A DNA stretch of 64,000 bases from Alphaproteobacteria bacterium. GTDB taxonomy: Bacteria > Pseudomonadota > Alphaproteobacteria > DSM-16000 > Inquilinaceae. Positions 41,267 to 51,207 of this stretch are shown here, one piece after another. The notes under the pieces were generated by a model. It did not search any database. It was not told the origin of the DNA and worked only from the letters and a program-made list of their open reading frames with translations. Position 1 is the stretch's first letter. The number at the start of each line of letters is the position of its first letter. Both the position numbers and the translations under genes were made by a program. The DNA lies in the NCBI GenBank assembly GCA_009909005.1, contig JAAAOG010000127.1:1-64000 (forward strand). Direction: 5' to 3'.

Positions 41267-42002
41267 GGAGCGGCGGCATCCTGCCGCCGCATGGTCGGCG
41301 GGACGCCGACCCTCCACACTCTCCCCAAAGGAGCGGCGGCATCCTGCCGCCGCATGGTCAGCGGGACGCCGACCCTCCACACTCTCCCCATGGGCGCGTC
41401 GGCATCCTGCCGCCGCATGGTCGGCGGGACGCCGACCCTCCACACTCTCCCCAAGGGAGCGGCGGCATCCTGCCGCCGCATGGTCGGCGGGACGCCGACC
41501 CTCCACGCTCCCCCCGGGAGCGGCGGCATCCTGCCGCCGTAGGGTCGGCGGGACGCCGACCCTCCACGCTCTCCCCAAGGGAGTGGCGGCATCCTGCCGC
41601 CGTAGGGTCGGCGGGACGCCGACCCTCCACGCTCTCCCCAAGGGAGCGGCGGCATCCTGCCGCCGAACGGTCGGCGGGACGCCGACCCTCCACACTCTCC
41701 CCAAGGGAGCGGCGGCATCCTGCCGCCGTAGGGTCGGCGGGACGCCGACCCTCCACGCTCTCCCCAAGGGAGTGGCGGCATCCTGCCGCCGCATGGTCGG
41801 CGGGACGCCGACCCTCCACGCTCTCCCCAAAGGAGCGGCGGCATCCTGCCGCCGCATGGTCGGCGGGACGCCGACCCTCCACAATCCCCCGGGAGCGGCG
41901 GCATCCTGCCGCCGAACGGTCGGCGGGACGCCGACCCTCCACGCTCTCCCCAAGGGAGCGGCGGCATCCTGCCGCCGCATGGTCGGCGGGACGCCGACCC
42001 TC
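41267..42002. repeat. Tandem array of twelve two-hairpin repeats, period 60-63 bp
   Basis: Twelve units start at about 41267, 41330, 41392, 41455, 41517, 41580, 41643, 41706, 41769, 41832, 41892 and 41955. Each has GGCGGCA-TCC-TGCCGCC followed by GGTCGGCG-GGA-CGCCGACC, with a short CTCCCCAAG-type spacer. It fills almost exactly the gap between the folK stop (41259) and the ilvC stop (42007). Long frames across it in all phases are artefacts. On the reverse strand its core aligns with the 18928-19395 array. Confidence 0.97.
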
Positions 42003-42006
42003 CGCC

Positions 42007-43041
<1,035 letters not shown>

Positions 43042-43194
43042 TTATCGGCGCTGAGCGGACTCACCGGCGCTGAGCGCGGCCATGAGCGGCGGTTTCCTCA
43101 TAGCCGGCTCACCTACCATCACGGAATGGTAACGTCCAGGGTCTGGGAATAGGCGACGATGGATACCGGCCTCCATATGCTATAAGCGAGAGCC

Positions 43195-43518
43195 ATGCAT
43201 TGGACGGTCGAGACACTGAACGAAGTTGTGGATCGGGAGATCAATGCTCTGCCCGCAGAGCAGCGGGCGCGGTTTCTGTGGATCGCCGGACTGATTGAAT
43301 CACATGGGCTGGAGTACGTTGGAGATCCCCATGTTCGCCATATTGAGGATAAGCTGTGGGAAATCCGTGTGCGCGGCCGCGATGGTATTGCGCGGGCGCT
43401 CTATGTGACAGCCTCACAGCGGCGGGTCGTGGTCGTGAGAGCTTTCGTGAAGAAGACGCAGAAGACGCCGAGGCGTGAAATTGAGATTGCCCTGAAACGG
43501 GCGAAGGAGGTCAAATGA
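43195..43518 (+). CDS. higB: HigB-like (RelE-superfamily, Gp49 type) toxin
   Basis: This 107-residue protein is a predicted ribosome-dependent mRNA interferase. The family pattern is NALPAEQRARFLWIAGLIE, then HVRHIEDKLWEIRVRGRDGIARALYV and RRVVVVRAFVKKTQKTPRREIEIALKR. It overlaps the downstream antitoxin by four bases. Toxin-first order is typical of higBA. TATGCTATAA at about 43176-43185, ten bases ahead of the start, is a possible -10 region. GC is a little lower than flanking genes. Confidence 0.87.
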   Translation: MHWTVETLNEVVDREINALPAEQRARFLWIAGLIESHGLEYVGDPHVRHIEDKLWEIRVRGRDGIARALYVTASQRRVVVVRAFVKKTQKTPRREIEIALKRAKEVK

Positions 43519-43808
43519 CCACGCTCAAGGATTTACGTGCGGCATGGATGGAGGATCCGGAGTTTCGCGCAGAATATGATGCGCTGGCGGCGGAATTCTC
43601 GATTGCAGAGGCTCTGATTGCGGCGCGGAAACGCGCACATCTCAGCCAAGACGAGGTGGCAAGGCGGATGGACGCAACGAAGGATTATGTCGTAAGGATG
43701 GAAGGTGTGCAGTCCAACCCTTCTATTGAGGCATTGCGCCGTTTTGCCGCCGCAACTGGCACAAGATTGAAGATCGTCTTCGAGCCGACTGACGAAACCG
43801 CGCCATAA
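43515..43808 (+). CDS. higA: HigA-like XRE-family antitoxin
   Basis: This 97-residue protein has a helix-turn-helix of XRE type: IAARKRAHLSQDEVARRMDATKDYVVRMEGVQSNPSIEALRRFAAATG. It should bind HigB and repress the operon promoter. Translation is coupled to higB through ATGA. The N-terminal helix (LRAAWMEDPEFRAEYDAL) is characteristic of antitoxins paired with Gp49-type toxins. Confidence 0.9.
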   Translation: MTTLKDLRAAWMEDPEFRAEYDALAAEFSIAEALIAARKRAHLSQDEVARRMDATKDYVVRMEGVQSNPSIEALRRFAAATGTRLKIVFEPTDETAP

Positions 43809-44067
43809 TTTCCGGCCAGTCGGCTCTCGCAGTGTATCCTGGCAACAAGATTTATGAAGCCATGCCGACCGATTCCGCAGACGCGATTCCGTCATGGTCA
43901 TGCACGAAGGTCTGTAAAGATACCGGCAACGAAACGGCGACCCTGCCTTCGGGCGGGTTGCCCCGGCGTTCGTCACCCGAGCGCGGCGCGACCGGCTGAC
44001 CCCGGTGCTCTGGCCAGGGTTCGGTTCCCGGCCGGGCGCGCGCCCTCGGCATCCCGGCGCGAGACGC

Positions 44068-44625
44068 CTATTTGATGTTGCGGATCATGGACATGGCCTG
44101 ATCATGGTGCGTCTTCAGAATGTTCGTCATGGTGTCGAGCAGCTGCTGCTTCCGGTTCTGGGCCTGCTGCAGCTTCAGAATCTCCTCCTGCTTGCCGGCG
44201 GTGCCGCGGCTACCCTGCAGAGCGCTCTTCCTGGCGCCCTTCATCGCATCGGTGATCGCCTTCTTGGCCTTCGTCGCGTCCGCGACCTGCTTCTTGGCCT
44301 GCATGTCTTCCAGGGCTTGTTTGCCGGCCCCTTGCAGACCCTTCGTCGCGAGGCCGGCGGGCTTGGCCATGCAGTCGCGGCCCTGCGGCTGCAGCGCTGC
44401 GGCAGCGCCGGGAATGACGCAGGTGACGGCCGCCTGCGCCTCCGGATCGCTGCGGGCCTGGGTCCGCAGGCCGCTTGCGGGTTGCGCCAGACCCCCAAGC
44501 AGATCCTGATTCAACGCCCGCCGCTGGGTGGGGCTCGCCTGGGCCGCCGCCCCGGCCTTTGATTGGAGCATCCGCGTCATCAGACCGGCGCCGCCCGGTG
44601 CCCGGACCCCGATTCCATCGGTCAT
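44068..44625 (-). CDS. Helical protein of unknown function downstream of the kinase gene
   Basis: In this 185-residue protein the N-terminal half is Ala/Gly/Gln-rich with one or two Cys (VTCVIPGAAA, RDCMAKPAG). The C-terminal half is a long amphipathic, Lys/Gln-rich helix with probable coiled coil (KQEEILKLQQAQNRKQQLLDTMTN), ending HHDQAMSMIRNIK. The start at 44625 follows GGGAGGG. I do not recognise the family. It lies downstream of the receptor kinase gene on the same strand (about 165 bases apart) and could be a substrate or partner, which is only inference. Confidence 0.55.
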   Translation of the reverse strand: MTDGIGVRAPGGAGLMTRMLQSKAGAAAQASPTQRRALNQDLLGGLAQPASGLRTQARSDPEAQAAVTCVIPGAAAALQPQGRDCMAKPAGLATKGLQGAGKQALEDMQAKKQVADATKAKKAITDAMKGARKSALQGSRGTAGKQEEILKLQQAQNRKQQLLDTMTNILKTHHDQAMSMIRNIK

Positions 44626-44790
44626 GGTTTCCGACCCTCCCCATACCGGTGCCGGCGGCCGCATGAGCCGCCGCACCGCCTTCAATGCCATAGAGATTAT
44701 ATGGGCATTTGGCTCGGAGATGTATGGCCGCGGCCCCGATGCCGCGGGAGGCTGCGGCGGTGGCGCGGGGCGGCCGGACGCCGGCCGCGG

Positions 44791-47784
44791 CTACCGGCAG
44801 GCTTCCGGGACGGCGGCGACTTCGGTGATCTCGCAGCGGAAATCCGGCTGGGTGGCCGGCTGGAAGAAGCACTCCGTCGCCGCCCAGTCGTTCATGCAGG
44901 TGCAGCTCGGCGCGCGCGGCAGAACCCGGCCGCCTTCCGACAGGCAGCGGGAGACGGCGGCATCCAACTGGCTTTGACAATCCCGGCGGGCGATGGTTCG
45001 CGGCCCGATGGACGACACATTGCCGATGGAAATGGCATAGGTCCGGGTCGTCGTGCCGCCGGCATCCTCGCAGGCGACCTGGTCTGTGCGCTCCGCCGGG
45101 TCCTCGTCTTCCTGCCGTTCGGCCGGCGCGAAAGGCGGGGCGTTCGCCTGCAGGGCGCGGGCCTGGTCGGGGGTGAGATAGCCCGTCGGCTCGGCCCCGA
45201 TGGCGCGCTGATAGGATCGAATGGCGTCGCGGGAACGCGGCCCGAGAACGCCGTCGGCGCCGCCGGGATTATGGCCGACCGCCGTCAGCCCGCGCTGCAC
45301 CTGCACCCGCTGGAAGCGCGACAGGCCGAGCCCTGCCTCGGCCTCGGCCGCGATCTGCTGCGGATCCGGGTCCTGCGCATCCGCGTCCTCCCCGGCATCG
45401 CCGGCGCCTCCGGCATCGGGCGGCGGGTCGTCCCGCGTCGCCGACACGTCGCCGCCATCCGCTCCCCGGCCGGCCACCCCCGGCGTCTCCGCCTGGCCGC
45501 CATCGTCGGTGTCCGGCACGTCCCGCGGCAGGGCGGCGAGCCGGCGCCGGGCTTCGGTCGCGTGCACACCGTCCGGAAACTCGGCAAGATAGCCTTCCAG
45601 CGCGGCGATCGAGGGATTGCCGAGAACCGCCCGCCAGGCCGTCTCGTCGGCCGAGGTCCGTTCCAGCGTCTCGATCCGCCGGTGCGCCGCCGCCGCATGG
45701 ATGCTGTCGGGGTAGTCGGCGAGGAAGCTCTCGAGCGCCCCGACGTCGCCGGCGTCCCGCGCGGCCTCCCAGGCGGCGTCCTCGGCCGCGGCCTGCGACA
45801 GGGTGTCGAGGCGGATGCGGGCCTCCCGCGCATGCAGGCCGGCGGGGAAGGCGTCGAGGTAATCGCGGATGGCGTCTTCGCTGCCGTCGTTCACGGCCCG
45901 GCGCCACGCCTCCGCATCGGCTTCCGCCTGCCGCAGCGCCTGAATTTGGCGGCGGGCCGTTTCGGCGTGCACGCTTTCGGGGTAGTCGGCGATAAAGGCT
46001 TCAAGCGCCGCGATGGTGTTGGCCTCGCGGGTGGCGTCCCAGGCGGTCCGTTCGACCGCCTGCTGCTCCAGGGCTTCCAGCTGGCGGCGCGCCTCCGCGG
46101 CGTGCAGGCCGTCGGGAAAGTCGGCGATAAAGGCTTCAAGCGCCGCGATGGTGTCGGCCTCGCGCGCGGCGTCCCAGGCGGTCCGTTCGACCGCCTGCCG
46201 CTGCAGGGCTTCCAGCTGGCGGCGCGCCTCCGCGGCGTGCAGGCCGTCGGGAAAGTCGGCGAGATAGGTCCGCAAGGCCTCCAGCGATCCCACCTGCCCG
46301 GCCCGGGCCCAGGCCGCATCATCGGCCGCCACCCGTTCCAGCGCCTGCAGGCGCCGCACGGCGGCCGTGGTGTTGGTGCCCTCGGGATAGTCCTCGATGA
46401 ACGCCTCGAAGGCCGCGATGCTGTTGGCCTCCAGAGCGGCCTCCCAGGCCTCCTGTTCGGCGGCGCGGCGCTCCAGCACGGCCAGCCGGCGGCGCGCTTC
46501 CGGCGCATAGAGACCGTCCGGATGGTCATCGAGGAAGGCCCGGAACCCGTCGATCGACGCGTCGGCGATCGCCGCCTCCCAGGCGTCCTGTTCGGCCGCC
46601 GCTTCGCCGGCCGGATCGGCTGCCGGCGGTTCTGCGCCGCCCTGGCTGGGCGCCGGCGGCTGGGGCGTGTCGCCCGGCGGTGCGGGGTCGGCGGCCGATC
46701 CGCCGCCATCCCTTGGAGTGTCGGCCTCGGCCACCACAGGCGGGCCGGCCTCTTCGCCCATCATGGCCTGCCCGGCGAAGAAGGCGCCGCCGGCGACAAC
46801 CGCCAGGCCGACCAGCCCGGCCGCCAGTTTCTGCCAGACCGGCCGCCGCTGCTCCGTCTCGGCCGGGCGGGCGCCGGAACCGGGCGGCAGGCTCCGCCGG
46901 CTGCCCGAACCGGACACGGGGTCGGCAAACAGGGCCGGGTTGTCGAGCGCCGCCGCGAACTCCGCGGCCGAGGCGAACCGCTCGGTCGGCGATTTCGCCA
47001 TGGCCCTGGCGATCACCCCGTCGAGCCATTTCGGCACCATGGCATTCAGCAGCGACGGGTACACCGGGTCGAGATTGAGGATCTTCTGGACGACCGAGGC
47101 GTCCGAGCCGGTAAAGGGCCGCTCGCCGGACAGCATTTCATAGAGGACCACGCCGACCGAAAAGACGTCGGTGCGTTCCGTGATGGCGGAGTTGTGGCCC
47201 AGCACCTGTTCCGGCGACATGTACCAGAGGGTGCCCATGGTGACGCCGCTCTGGGTCAGCGACGTCCCCTTGGTCTTGACCAGGCCGAAATCGATGACTT
47301 TGGCGTCGCCTTCGCTGTCGATGAGGATATTGGACGGCTTGATGTCGCGATGAATGATGCCCTTTTTGTGCGCATGCTCGAGCGCCGCAAGGATCTGCCG
47401 GCAGATGGCCAGAGCACGGTCCGTGTCGAGCACCTTCAGCGCATCGAGTTCCTTGCGCAGCGGCCGGCCCTCGATATAGCGGGTGACGAGATAGGGTTCC
47501 CCGTCGTGCTCGCCCGTGTCGTAGACCTCGATAATATTGGGGTGGGACAGCTGGCCGACCGCCTGGATTTCCTTGAAAAAGCGGTCATGGCTTTCCGTCG
47601 AGCCGCTGCTGCCCTCGATCGCGGCATTGCGGATTTTCTTGATTGCGACGGTACGATTGATGATCGGGTCGGAAGCGCGGTAGACGATGCCCATCGCCCC
47701 CTGGCCGATGATGCCCTCGACGGTGTAGCGCCCGATCTTGTGTGGATGGCGAAACTGATCGGAACGTATCGTCGAATCGGTCAT
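44791..47784 (-). CDS. Receptor-type Ser/Thr protein kinase with eight helical repeats and a peptidoglycan-binding-like domain
   Basis: The protein has 997 residues. The kinase domain (about 20-285) has GQGAMGIV, the Lys of VAIKKI, HRDIKPSN, DFGLVK and the GTLWYMSPEQ P+1 loop, so it should be active. One membrane span (GLVGLAVVAGGAFFAG) lies near residue 340, then a Pro-rich linker. Eight tandem 45-residue repeats follow (about 395-760), with pattern AWxxAxxxxSIxALxxFLxDYPDGxHAxEARRRLxAL. A PF01471-like unit (VGHNPGGADGVLGPRSRDAIRSYQ) comes next, then a Cys-containing C-terminal domain with five or more Cys. The extracytoplasmic half probably senses the cell wall. Start 47784 follows GGAG. 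Confidence 0.88.
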   Translation of the reverse strand: MTDSTIRSDQFRHPHKIGRYTVEGIIGQGAMGIVYRASDPIINRTVAIKKIRNAAIEGSSGSTESHDRFFKEIQAVGQLSHPNIIEVYDTGEHDGEPYLVTRYIEGRPLRKELDALKVLDTDRALAICRQILAALEHAHKKGIIHRDIKPSNILIDSEGDAKVIDFGLVKTKGTSLTQSGVTMGTLWYMSPEQVLGHNSAITERTDVFSVGVVLYEMLSGERPFTGSDASVVQKILNLDPVYPSLLNAMVPKWLDGVIARAMAKSPTERFASAAEFAAALDNPALFADPVSGSGSRRSLPPGSGARPAETEQRRPVWQKLAAGLVGLAVVAGGAFFAGQAMMGEEAGPPVVAEADTPRDGGGSAADPAPPGDTPQPPAPSQGGAEPPAADPAGEAAAEQDAWEAAIADASIDGFRAFLDDHPDGLYAPEARRRLAVLERRAAEQEAWEAALEANSIAAFEAFIEDYPEGTNTTAAVRRLQALERVAADDAAWARAGQVGSLEALRTYLADFPDGLHAAEARRQLEALQRQAVERTAWDAAREADTIAALEAFIADFPDGLHAAEARRQLEALEQQAVERTAWDATREANTIAALEAFIADYPESVHAETARRQIQALRQAEADAEAWRRAVNDGSEDAIRDYLDAFPAGLHAREARIRLDTLSQAAAEDAAWEAARDAGDVGALESFLADYPDSIHAAAAHRRIETLERTSADETAWRAVLGNPSIAALEGYLAEFPDGVHATEARRRLAALPRDVPDTDDGGQAETPGVAGRGADGGDVSATRDDPPPDAGGAGDAGEDADAQDPDPQQIAAEAEAGLGLSRFQRVQVQRGLTAVGHNPGGADGVLGPRSRDAIRSYQRAIGAEPTGYLTPDQARALQANAPPFAPAERQEDEDPAERTDQVACEDAGGTTTRTYAISIGNVSSIGPRTIARRDCQSQLDAAVSRCLSEGGRVLPRAPSCTCMNDWAATECFFQPATQPDFRCEITEVAAVPEACR

Positions 47785-48150
47785 CAATCCCGCTCCATCA
47801 CCCAAATGATCCGCCCGGTTTCCGGCCCGCCGGCAATACCGTTACCTGCCGCCAATCTAGACAGGCGTCATGGAAACGTCCATGACGGCGGCCGGATGCG
47901 ACGATCATCAGCCATGCGATGGCAATTTGGCATTTTTGCGCCGCGCCTGTGACATGGCCGCGGTTCGCGTCCCGGCACGGTGCGGCTTCCCGGGACGGGA
48001 GGGCCCTCTCCCCGGGCCTGCCGGGTGCCTGACCTTTTGACACACGAAGACCATCCGACCGGGCACTTTATTGCACTGCAGCGGAACCCTCATCTTGGCT
48101 TTGGTTTAGGGACTTATCATATCTAAGGCGGTCTTTAGGTGGAGGAGACG
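47785..48150. other. Divergent intergenic region between kinase and DUF2336 genes
   Basis: No gene is supported. It must hold the promoters of both genes. TTGACA occurs at about 48036 but has no -10 partner at a normal distance. GGTGGAGGAG just before 48151 is the ribosome-binding site of the DUF2336 gene. Confidence 0.4.
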
Positions 48151-49200
48151 ATGCCGGCCTCATGCCCGGCGCTTTCGGATCCGCCGAGAATGCAGCTTGC
48201 GCTTCTGCGGTGGACCGAGTTGACGGCCCTGCTTGACGGACTGCGGATTCTGGATATCGCCAAGGCGGCAGGCGGTCCGATCGATTACGGGGCGATGCGC
48301 CGTCACCTCGCAGAACTGGATCCCGAACTTCGCGAAACCTTGGCGGCTTGGCTGGCAGAGCGGCCGGAGCTGCCGCGGGATATCGCCCGGGACCTGGCCT
48401 TCGATCACATCGCCGTCGCCCGGCCGGTTCTGTTGAAGAGCGCGGCTTTGACCGAGGATGATCTGCTCGCGCTGGTCGATGAGACATCGCGGGAGCACCA
48501 TCTTGCGATTGCCCAGCGCCCGGCGGTCCCGCAGGACGTCGCAGAGTTCCTCGTCGAACTCGGCGATTCCGACGTTCTGCTGGCGCTGCTGGAAAACCCG
48601 GGCGTGCATTTTCACCCCAACACCATGTCCCGTCTGGTCGGCGCGGCGCTGCAGGACCCCGCACTGCGGGCTCCGGTGCTGGCGCGCCCGGAACTCGCCC
48701 GCGACCAGGCCCGGGTGCTGGGGGATTGGGGCGACGCGGCGCTTCGGGACCGGGTGGCGGACCGTTTCGGCACGGCGCAAACAGGCGAGCCGACGGCCAA
48801 GCCGGTGCGCGAGCCGGTGTCGCGGCGGGTGAAGGACCTGATCGCCGCGTTGCGGCAGGACGACGACGCGGCCGTGGAAGCGGCCTTCGCCCGGCTGGTC
48901 GACTTGCCGCCTTTTGCCATGACGCGGATTATCCACAATCCGGCGTCCGAGCCTCTGGCGGTTGTCTGCCGGGCCCTGTCTGTCAAGCGGCCGCTCTATG
49001 CCGCGCTCTATCTCCGGCTGCACGGCTCGAAACCCGATGAGATGGCCCGCCGCTCGCCGGCCTTCCGCACCGCCATGGCCTGTTTCGATCATCTGCAGAG
49101 ACCGCAGGCCGAGCGCGTGCTGGCGACGTGGCGACGGGCGCCGGTGACCGTCTGGCACGATGGCGGCGGCTGGCACGCCTATGCCCATTGGGCTTTGTGA
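48151..49200 (+). CDS. DUF2336-family protein
   Basis: This 349-residue, entirely helical protein is built from HEAT-like repeats: LDPELRETLAAWLAERPELPRDIARDLAFD, AALTEDDLLALVDE, AVPQDVAEFLVELGDSDVLLALLENPGVHF. The family is largely restricted to alphaproteobacteria and has no established biochemical activity. The start at 48151 follows GGAGG at five bases. Divergent from the receptor kinase gene, it could share regulation, but this is only positional. Confidence 0.82.
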   Translation: MPASCPALSDPPRMQLALLRWTELTALLDGLRILDIAKAAGGPIDYGAMRRHLAELDPELRETLAAWLAERPELPRDIARDLAFDHIAVARPVLLKSAALTEDDLLALVDETSREHHLAIAQRPAVPQDVAEFLVELGDSDVLLALLENPGVHFHPNTMSRLVGAALQDPALRAPVLARPELARDQARVLGDWGDAALRDRVADRFGTAQTGEPTAKPVREPVSRRVKDLIAALRQDDDAAVEAAFARLVDLPPFAMTRIIHNPASEPLAVVCRALSVKRPLYAALYLRLHGSKPDEMARRSPAFRTAMACFDHLQRPQAERVLATWRRAPVTVWHDGGGWHAYAHWAL

Positions 49201-49602
49201 GAGCGACCTGTGCCGGTCTTTTTCCGAGGTTGAAGTCGCAATTCCCATCCTGCGAATGGTTTGTCCGGTCACAAATTTAACCAGTTTGTGTGAGCAGGAT
49301 TTTTCTGCTTGGTCAATTCAATTAAGCGGGAAACTGTTGCAATCGCTTGGGAGATGTGACTATCCCTTTGTCGCAGTTGCCGGCGCGGACGCTTATGGCA
49401 GACTGCAGAACGCGCCTGCGTTTGCGGGCGCAACGCCGAGCAGCCGCCAGCTTGGCCCGTCGGGCGTGGCGCGAAGGGCAAGTCGGCGCCCGTCGCAGGG
49501 CGTCGGCTGAAAGTCTGTTGGCTGACATTCCGGGAGAGGATCGGCAGGGCAGTCTCTCTCGATCGCATCGCCCTGAAGAAACAAGAATTGCGAGGACTCC
49601 CG
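49201..49602. other. Intergenic region
   Basis: About 400 bases without a supported gene. A frame from 49347 has no recognisable content. TTGTCG (about 49370) with GCTTAT 17 bases later is a weak promoter candidate for the secreted-protein gene at 49603. GAGGA just before 49603 is its ribosome-binding site. Confidence 0.35.
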
Positions 49603-49974
49603 ATGCGATACATGATTGCTTTCCTGATTGCCGCGGCCATGGCGGCGCCGGCCTCGGCGCAGCTGGAGCAGCACTATTCCGTCGATACGGCCGCCGATCT
49701 GGTCGCTCTGTGCAGCGTCGAGCCCGGCGACGAGACCTATGTCGCTGCGATCAATTTCTGTCACGGCTACGGGCACGGGGCCGTCCAGTATCATCTGATC
49801 CAGGCCGCCGCGATGCCGGAGCTCCGGGTGTTCTGCGTGCCGGATCCGGCCCCGACGCGGGCCGAAGTGCGCCGCGGGTTTCTCAGCTGGATTGAGACCA
49901 ATCCCGATTACCTGACCGTGGAAGCGCTCGATGCGCTGTTTACCTATCTCGGTCGAACCTATCCGTGCCCCTGA
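49603..49974 (+). CDS. Rap1a/Tai-like secreted protein
   Basis: This 123-residue protein has signal peptide MRYMIAFLIAAAMAAPASAQ. The mature part contains TAADLVALCSVEPGDETYVAAINFCHGYGHGAVQYH and a later FCVPDPAPTR and YPCP, giving four Cys in the Rap1a pattern (two disulphides). Rap1a-type proteins in Serratia are immunity factors for type VI effectors, but many alphaproteobacterial members are stand-alone with no known effector. No effector gene is adjacent. Confidence 0.78.
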   Translation: MRYMIAFLIAAAMAAPASAQLEQHYSVDTAADLVALCSVEPGDETYVAAINFCHGYGHGAVQYHLIQAAAMPELRVFCVPDPAPTRAEVRRGFLSWIETNPDYLTVEALDALFTYLGRTYPCP

Positions 49975-50011
49975 GCGTCCGGGCCGCTGATGCCTTCTGG
50001 AGACTGACGAG

Positions 50012-50281
50012 ATGAAACGATCGATTGCTGCCGCTTTGTTTGGCGTGATGGTGCTCGCGGGCTGCGCCGGATTGAGCGACTCGGAACAACGGATGCTGAC
50101 CGGGACGGCCATCGGGACGGCGGGCGGCGCCGCCATCGGGGCCATGGCCGGCAATGCCGCCCTGGGTGCCGGCATTGGTGCGGCGACCGGCCTGGCCGGC
50201 GGCTATCTGTTCGACCAGCACCGGCAGGCCGAGCAACGGGCCTACAGCCAGGGTTATGCCGCCGGCCAGTCCGCCGAGTAG
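50012..50281 (+). CDS. Glycine-zipper lipoprotein
   Basis: This 89-residue protein has lipobox VLAGC (residues 14-18). A glycine-zipper stretch follows (GTAIGTAGGAAIGAMAGNAALGAGIGAATGLAGGYLF), with alternating Gly/Ala that can pack as membrane-associated helices, and then a short polar tail. It is probably an outer-membrane-anchored envelope protein. It lies 37 bases after the Rap1a-like gene, so the two may be co-transcribed. The specific role is unknown. Confidence 0.82.
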   Translation: MKRSIAAALFGVMVLAGCAGLSDSEQRMLTGTAIGTAGGAAIGAMAGNAALGAGIGAATGLAGGYLFDQHRQAEQRAYSQGYAAGQSAE

Positions 50282-50433
50282 CGCGGCGCGCGGTCCTGGG
50301 ACAGCCCGAACGAACGCCGCAGGACGTCACGGCGCTCTGCGGCGTTTGTCGGAGCGCGATCGGTGCAGGCGCTGACGGCGAACGTCGCATGGTAGCGGGC
50401 AGGCGCCGGGCAATCTGAAGGATCCGCCGCCTT

Positions 50434-51153
50434 ATGCCACACCTCTTCGTGAACCGGCCCAGGCTGCTCGCCCTGACCCGTGAGTCTCACGAACTCCGGG
50501 CGCATTTTTTCTGGGAAACCGCCAATGCGGTCCTCTACAAGATCGGCGGGCTGGTGTTTATCGCTGGCAGCGTGCTGTTCTTTCCCCGCTTCGAAGCTTA
50601 CGCGGATCTTGGGGCCTGGACCTTTTTCTTCGGCTCGCTGCTTTACCTTGTCGTAACCGGACACGACATGGCCGAAGCCCTGCGATATCGAAAGCAGTCC
50701 GAAAGGCCGCGTCTTCGCGACAGGCTCGAATCGACGGCCGCGGCGGCCTATCTGGCCGGCACCGTGCTCTTCACCGTCGGCAGTCTTTTCTTTCTGTCGA
50801 CGGTCGGCTGGCTGATCGCCGGCGCCTGGTGCTTCGTCGTCGGCAGCCTCTTGTTCGTGCTCGGTGCCTGCATCAATGTGCTGCAGATCGTCCAGGCCCG
50901 CTCGATGATCACGCTGCAGCTGATGAACCTGACGGCGGTGTCGTTCGTCGTTGGTTCGGTGCTGTTCACCGTCGCCTCGGTGCCGTATCTCTGGCCGGTC
51001 GAAACAGAGGCCGACCGGCAAATCCTCTACGGTTTTCTGGCCTTGCAATATCTCGTCGGCAGCGTCCTCTTCTTCCTGGGCGGCGTGTTCAACTATTGGC
51101 GGGCCTATATCGTCGTGAGGAACGAGCTCGCGGCGCAGCGGACGCGAACCTGA
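50434..51153 (+). CDS. YrhK-domain membrane protein
   Basis: This 239-residue protein has about six membrane segments arranged as repeated YrhK-like units: ETANAVLYKIGGLVFIAGSVLFF, TFFFGSLLYLVVTGHD, AAAYLAGTVLFTVGSLFFL, GAWCFVVGSLLFVLGACINVLQIV, SFVVGSVLFTVAS, YLVGSVLFFLGGVFNYWRAY. Internal duplication of the GSVLFxxG motif is obvious. Function is unknown. It precedes the patatin-like lipoprotein gene on the same strand with a 54-base gap. Confidence 0.78.
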   Translation: MPHLFVNRPRLLALTRESHELRAHFFWETANAVLYKIGGLVFIAGSVLFFPRFEAYADLGAWTFFFGSLLYLVVTGHDMAEALRYRKQSERPRLRDRLESTAAAAYLAGTVLFTVGSLFFLSTVGWLIAGAWCFVVGSLLFVLGACINVLQIVQARSMITLQLMNLTAVSFVVGSVLFTVASVPYLWPVETEADRQILYGFLALQYLVGSVLFFLGGVFNYWRAYIVVRNELAAQRTRT

Positions 51154-51207
51154 TCGCGGATGGCGCCGATGCGCCGAAGCCGGCGGCGGGAGAAGGAGGA
51201 GGCGTGA

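Noticed and set aside
43852-44075. Short frames on both strands between higA and the helical-protein gene
   Set aside because: Composition is that of GC-rich non-coding sequence, and starts lack ribosome-binding sites.
44563-47952. 1129-residue plus-strand frame opposite the kinase gene
   Set aside because: It is antisense to a kinase with full catalytic motifs and to its tandem repeats, which also make the shadow look repetitive.
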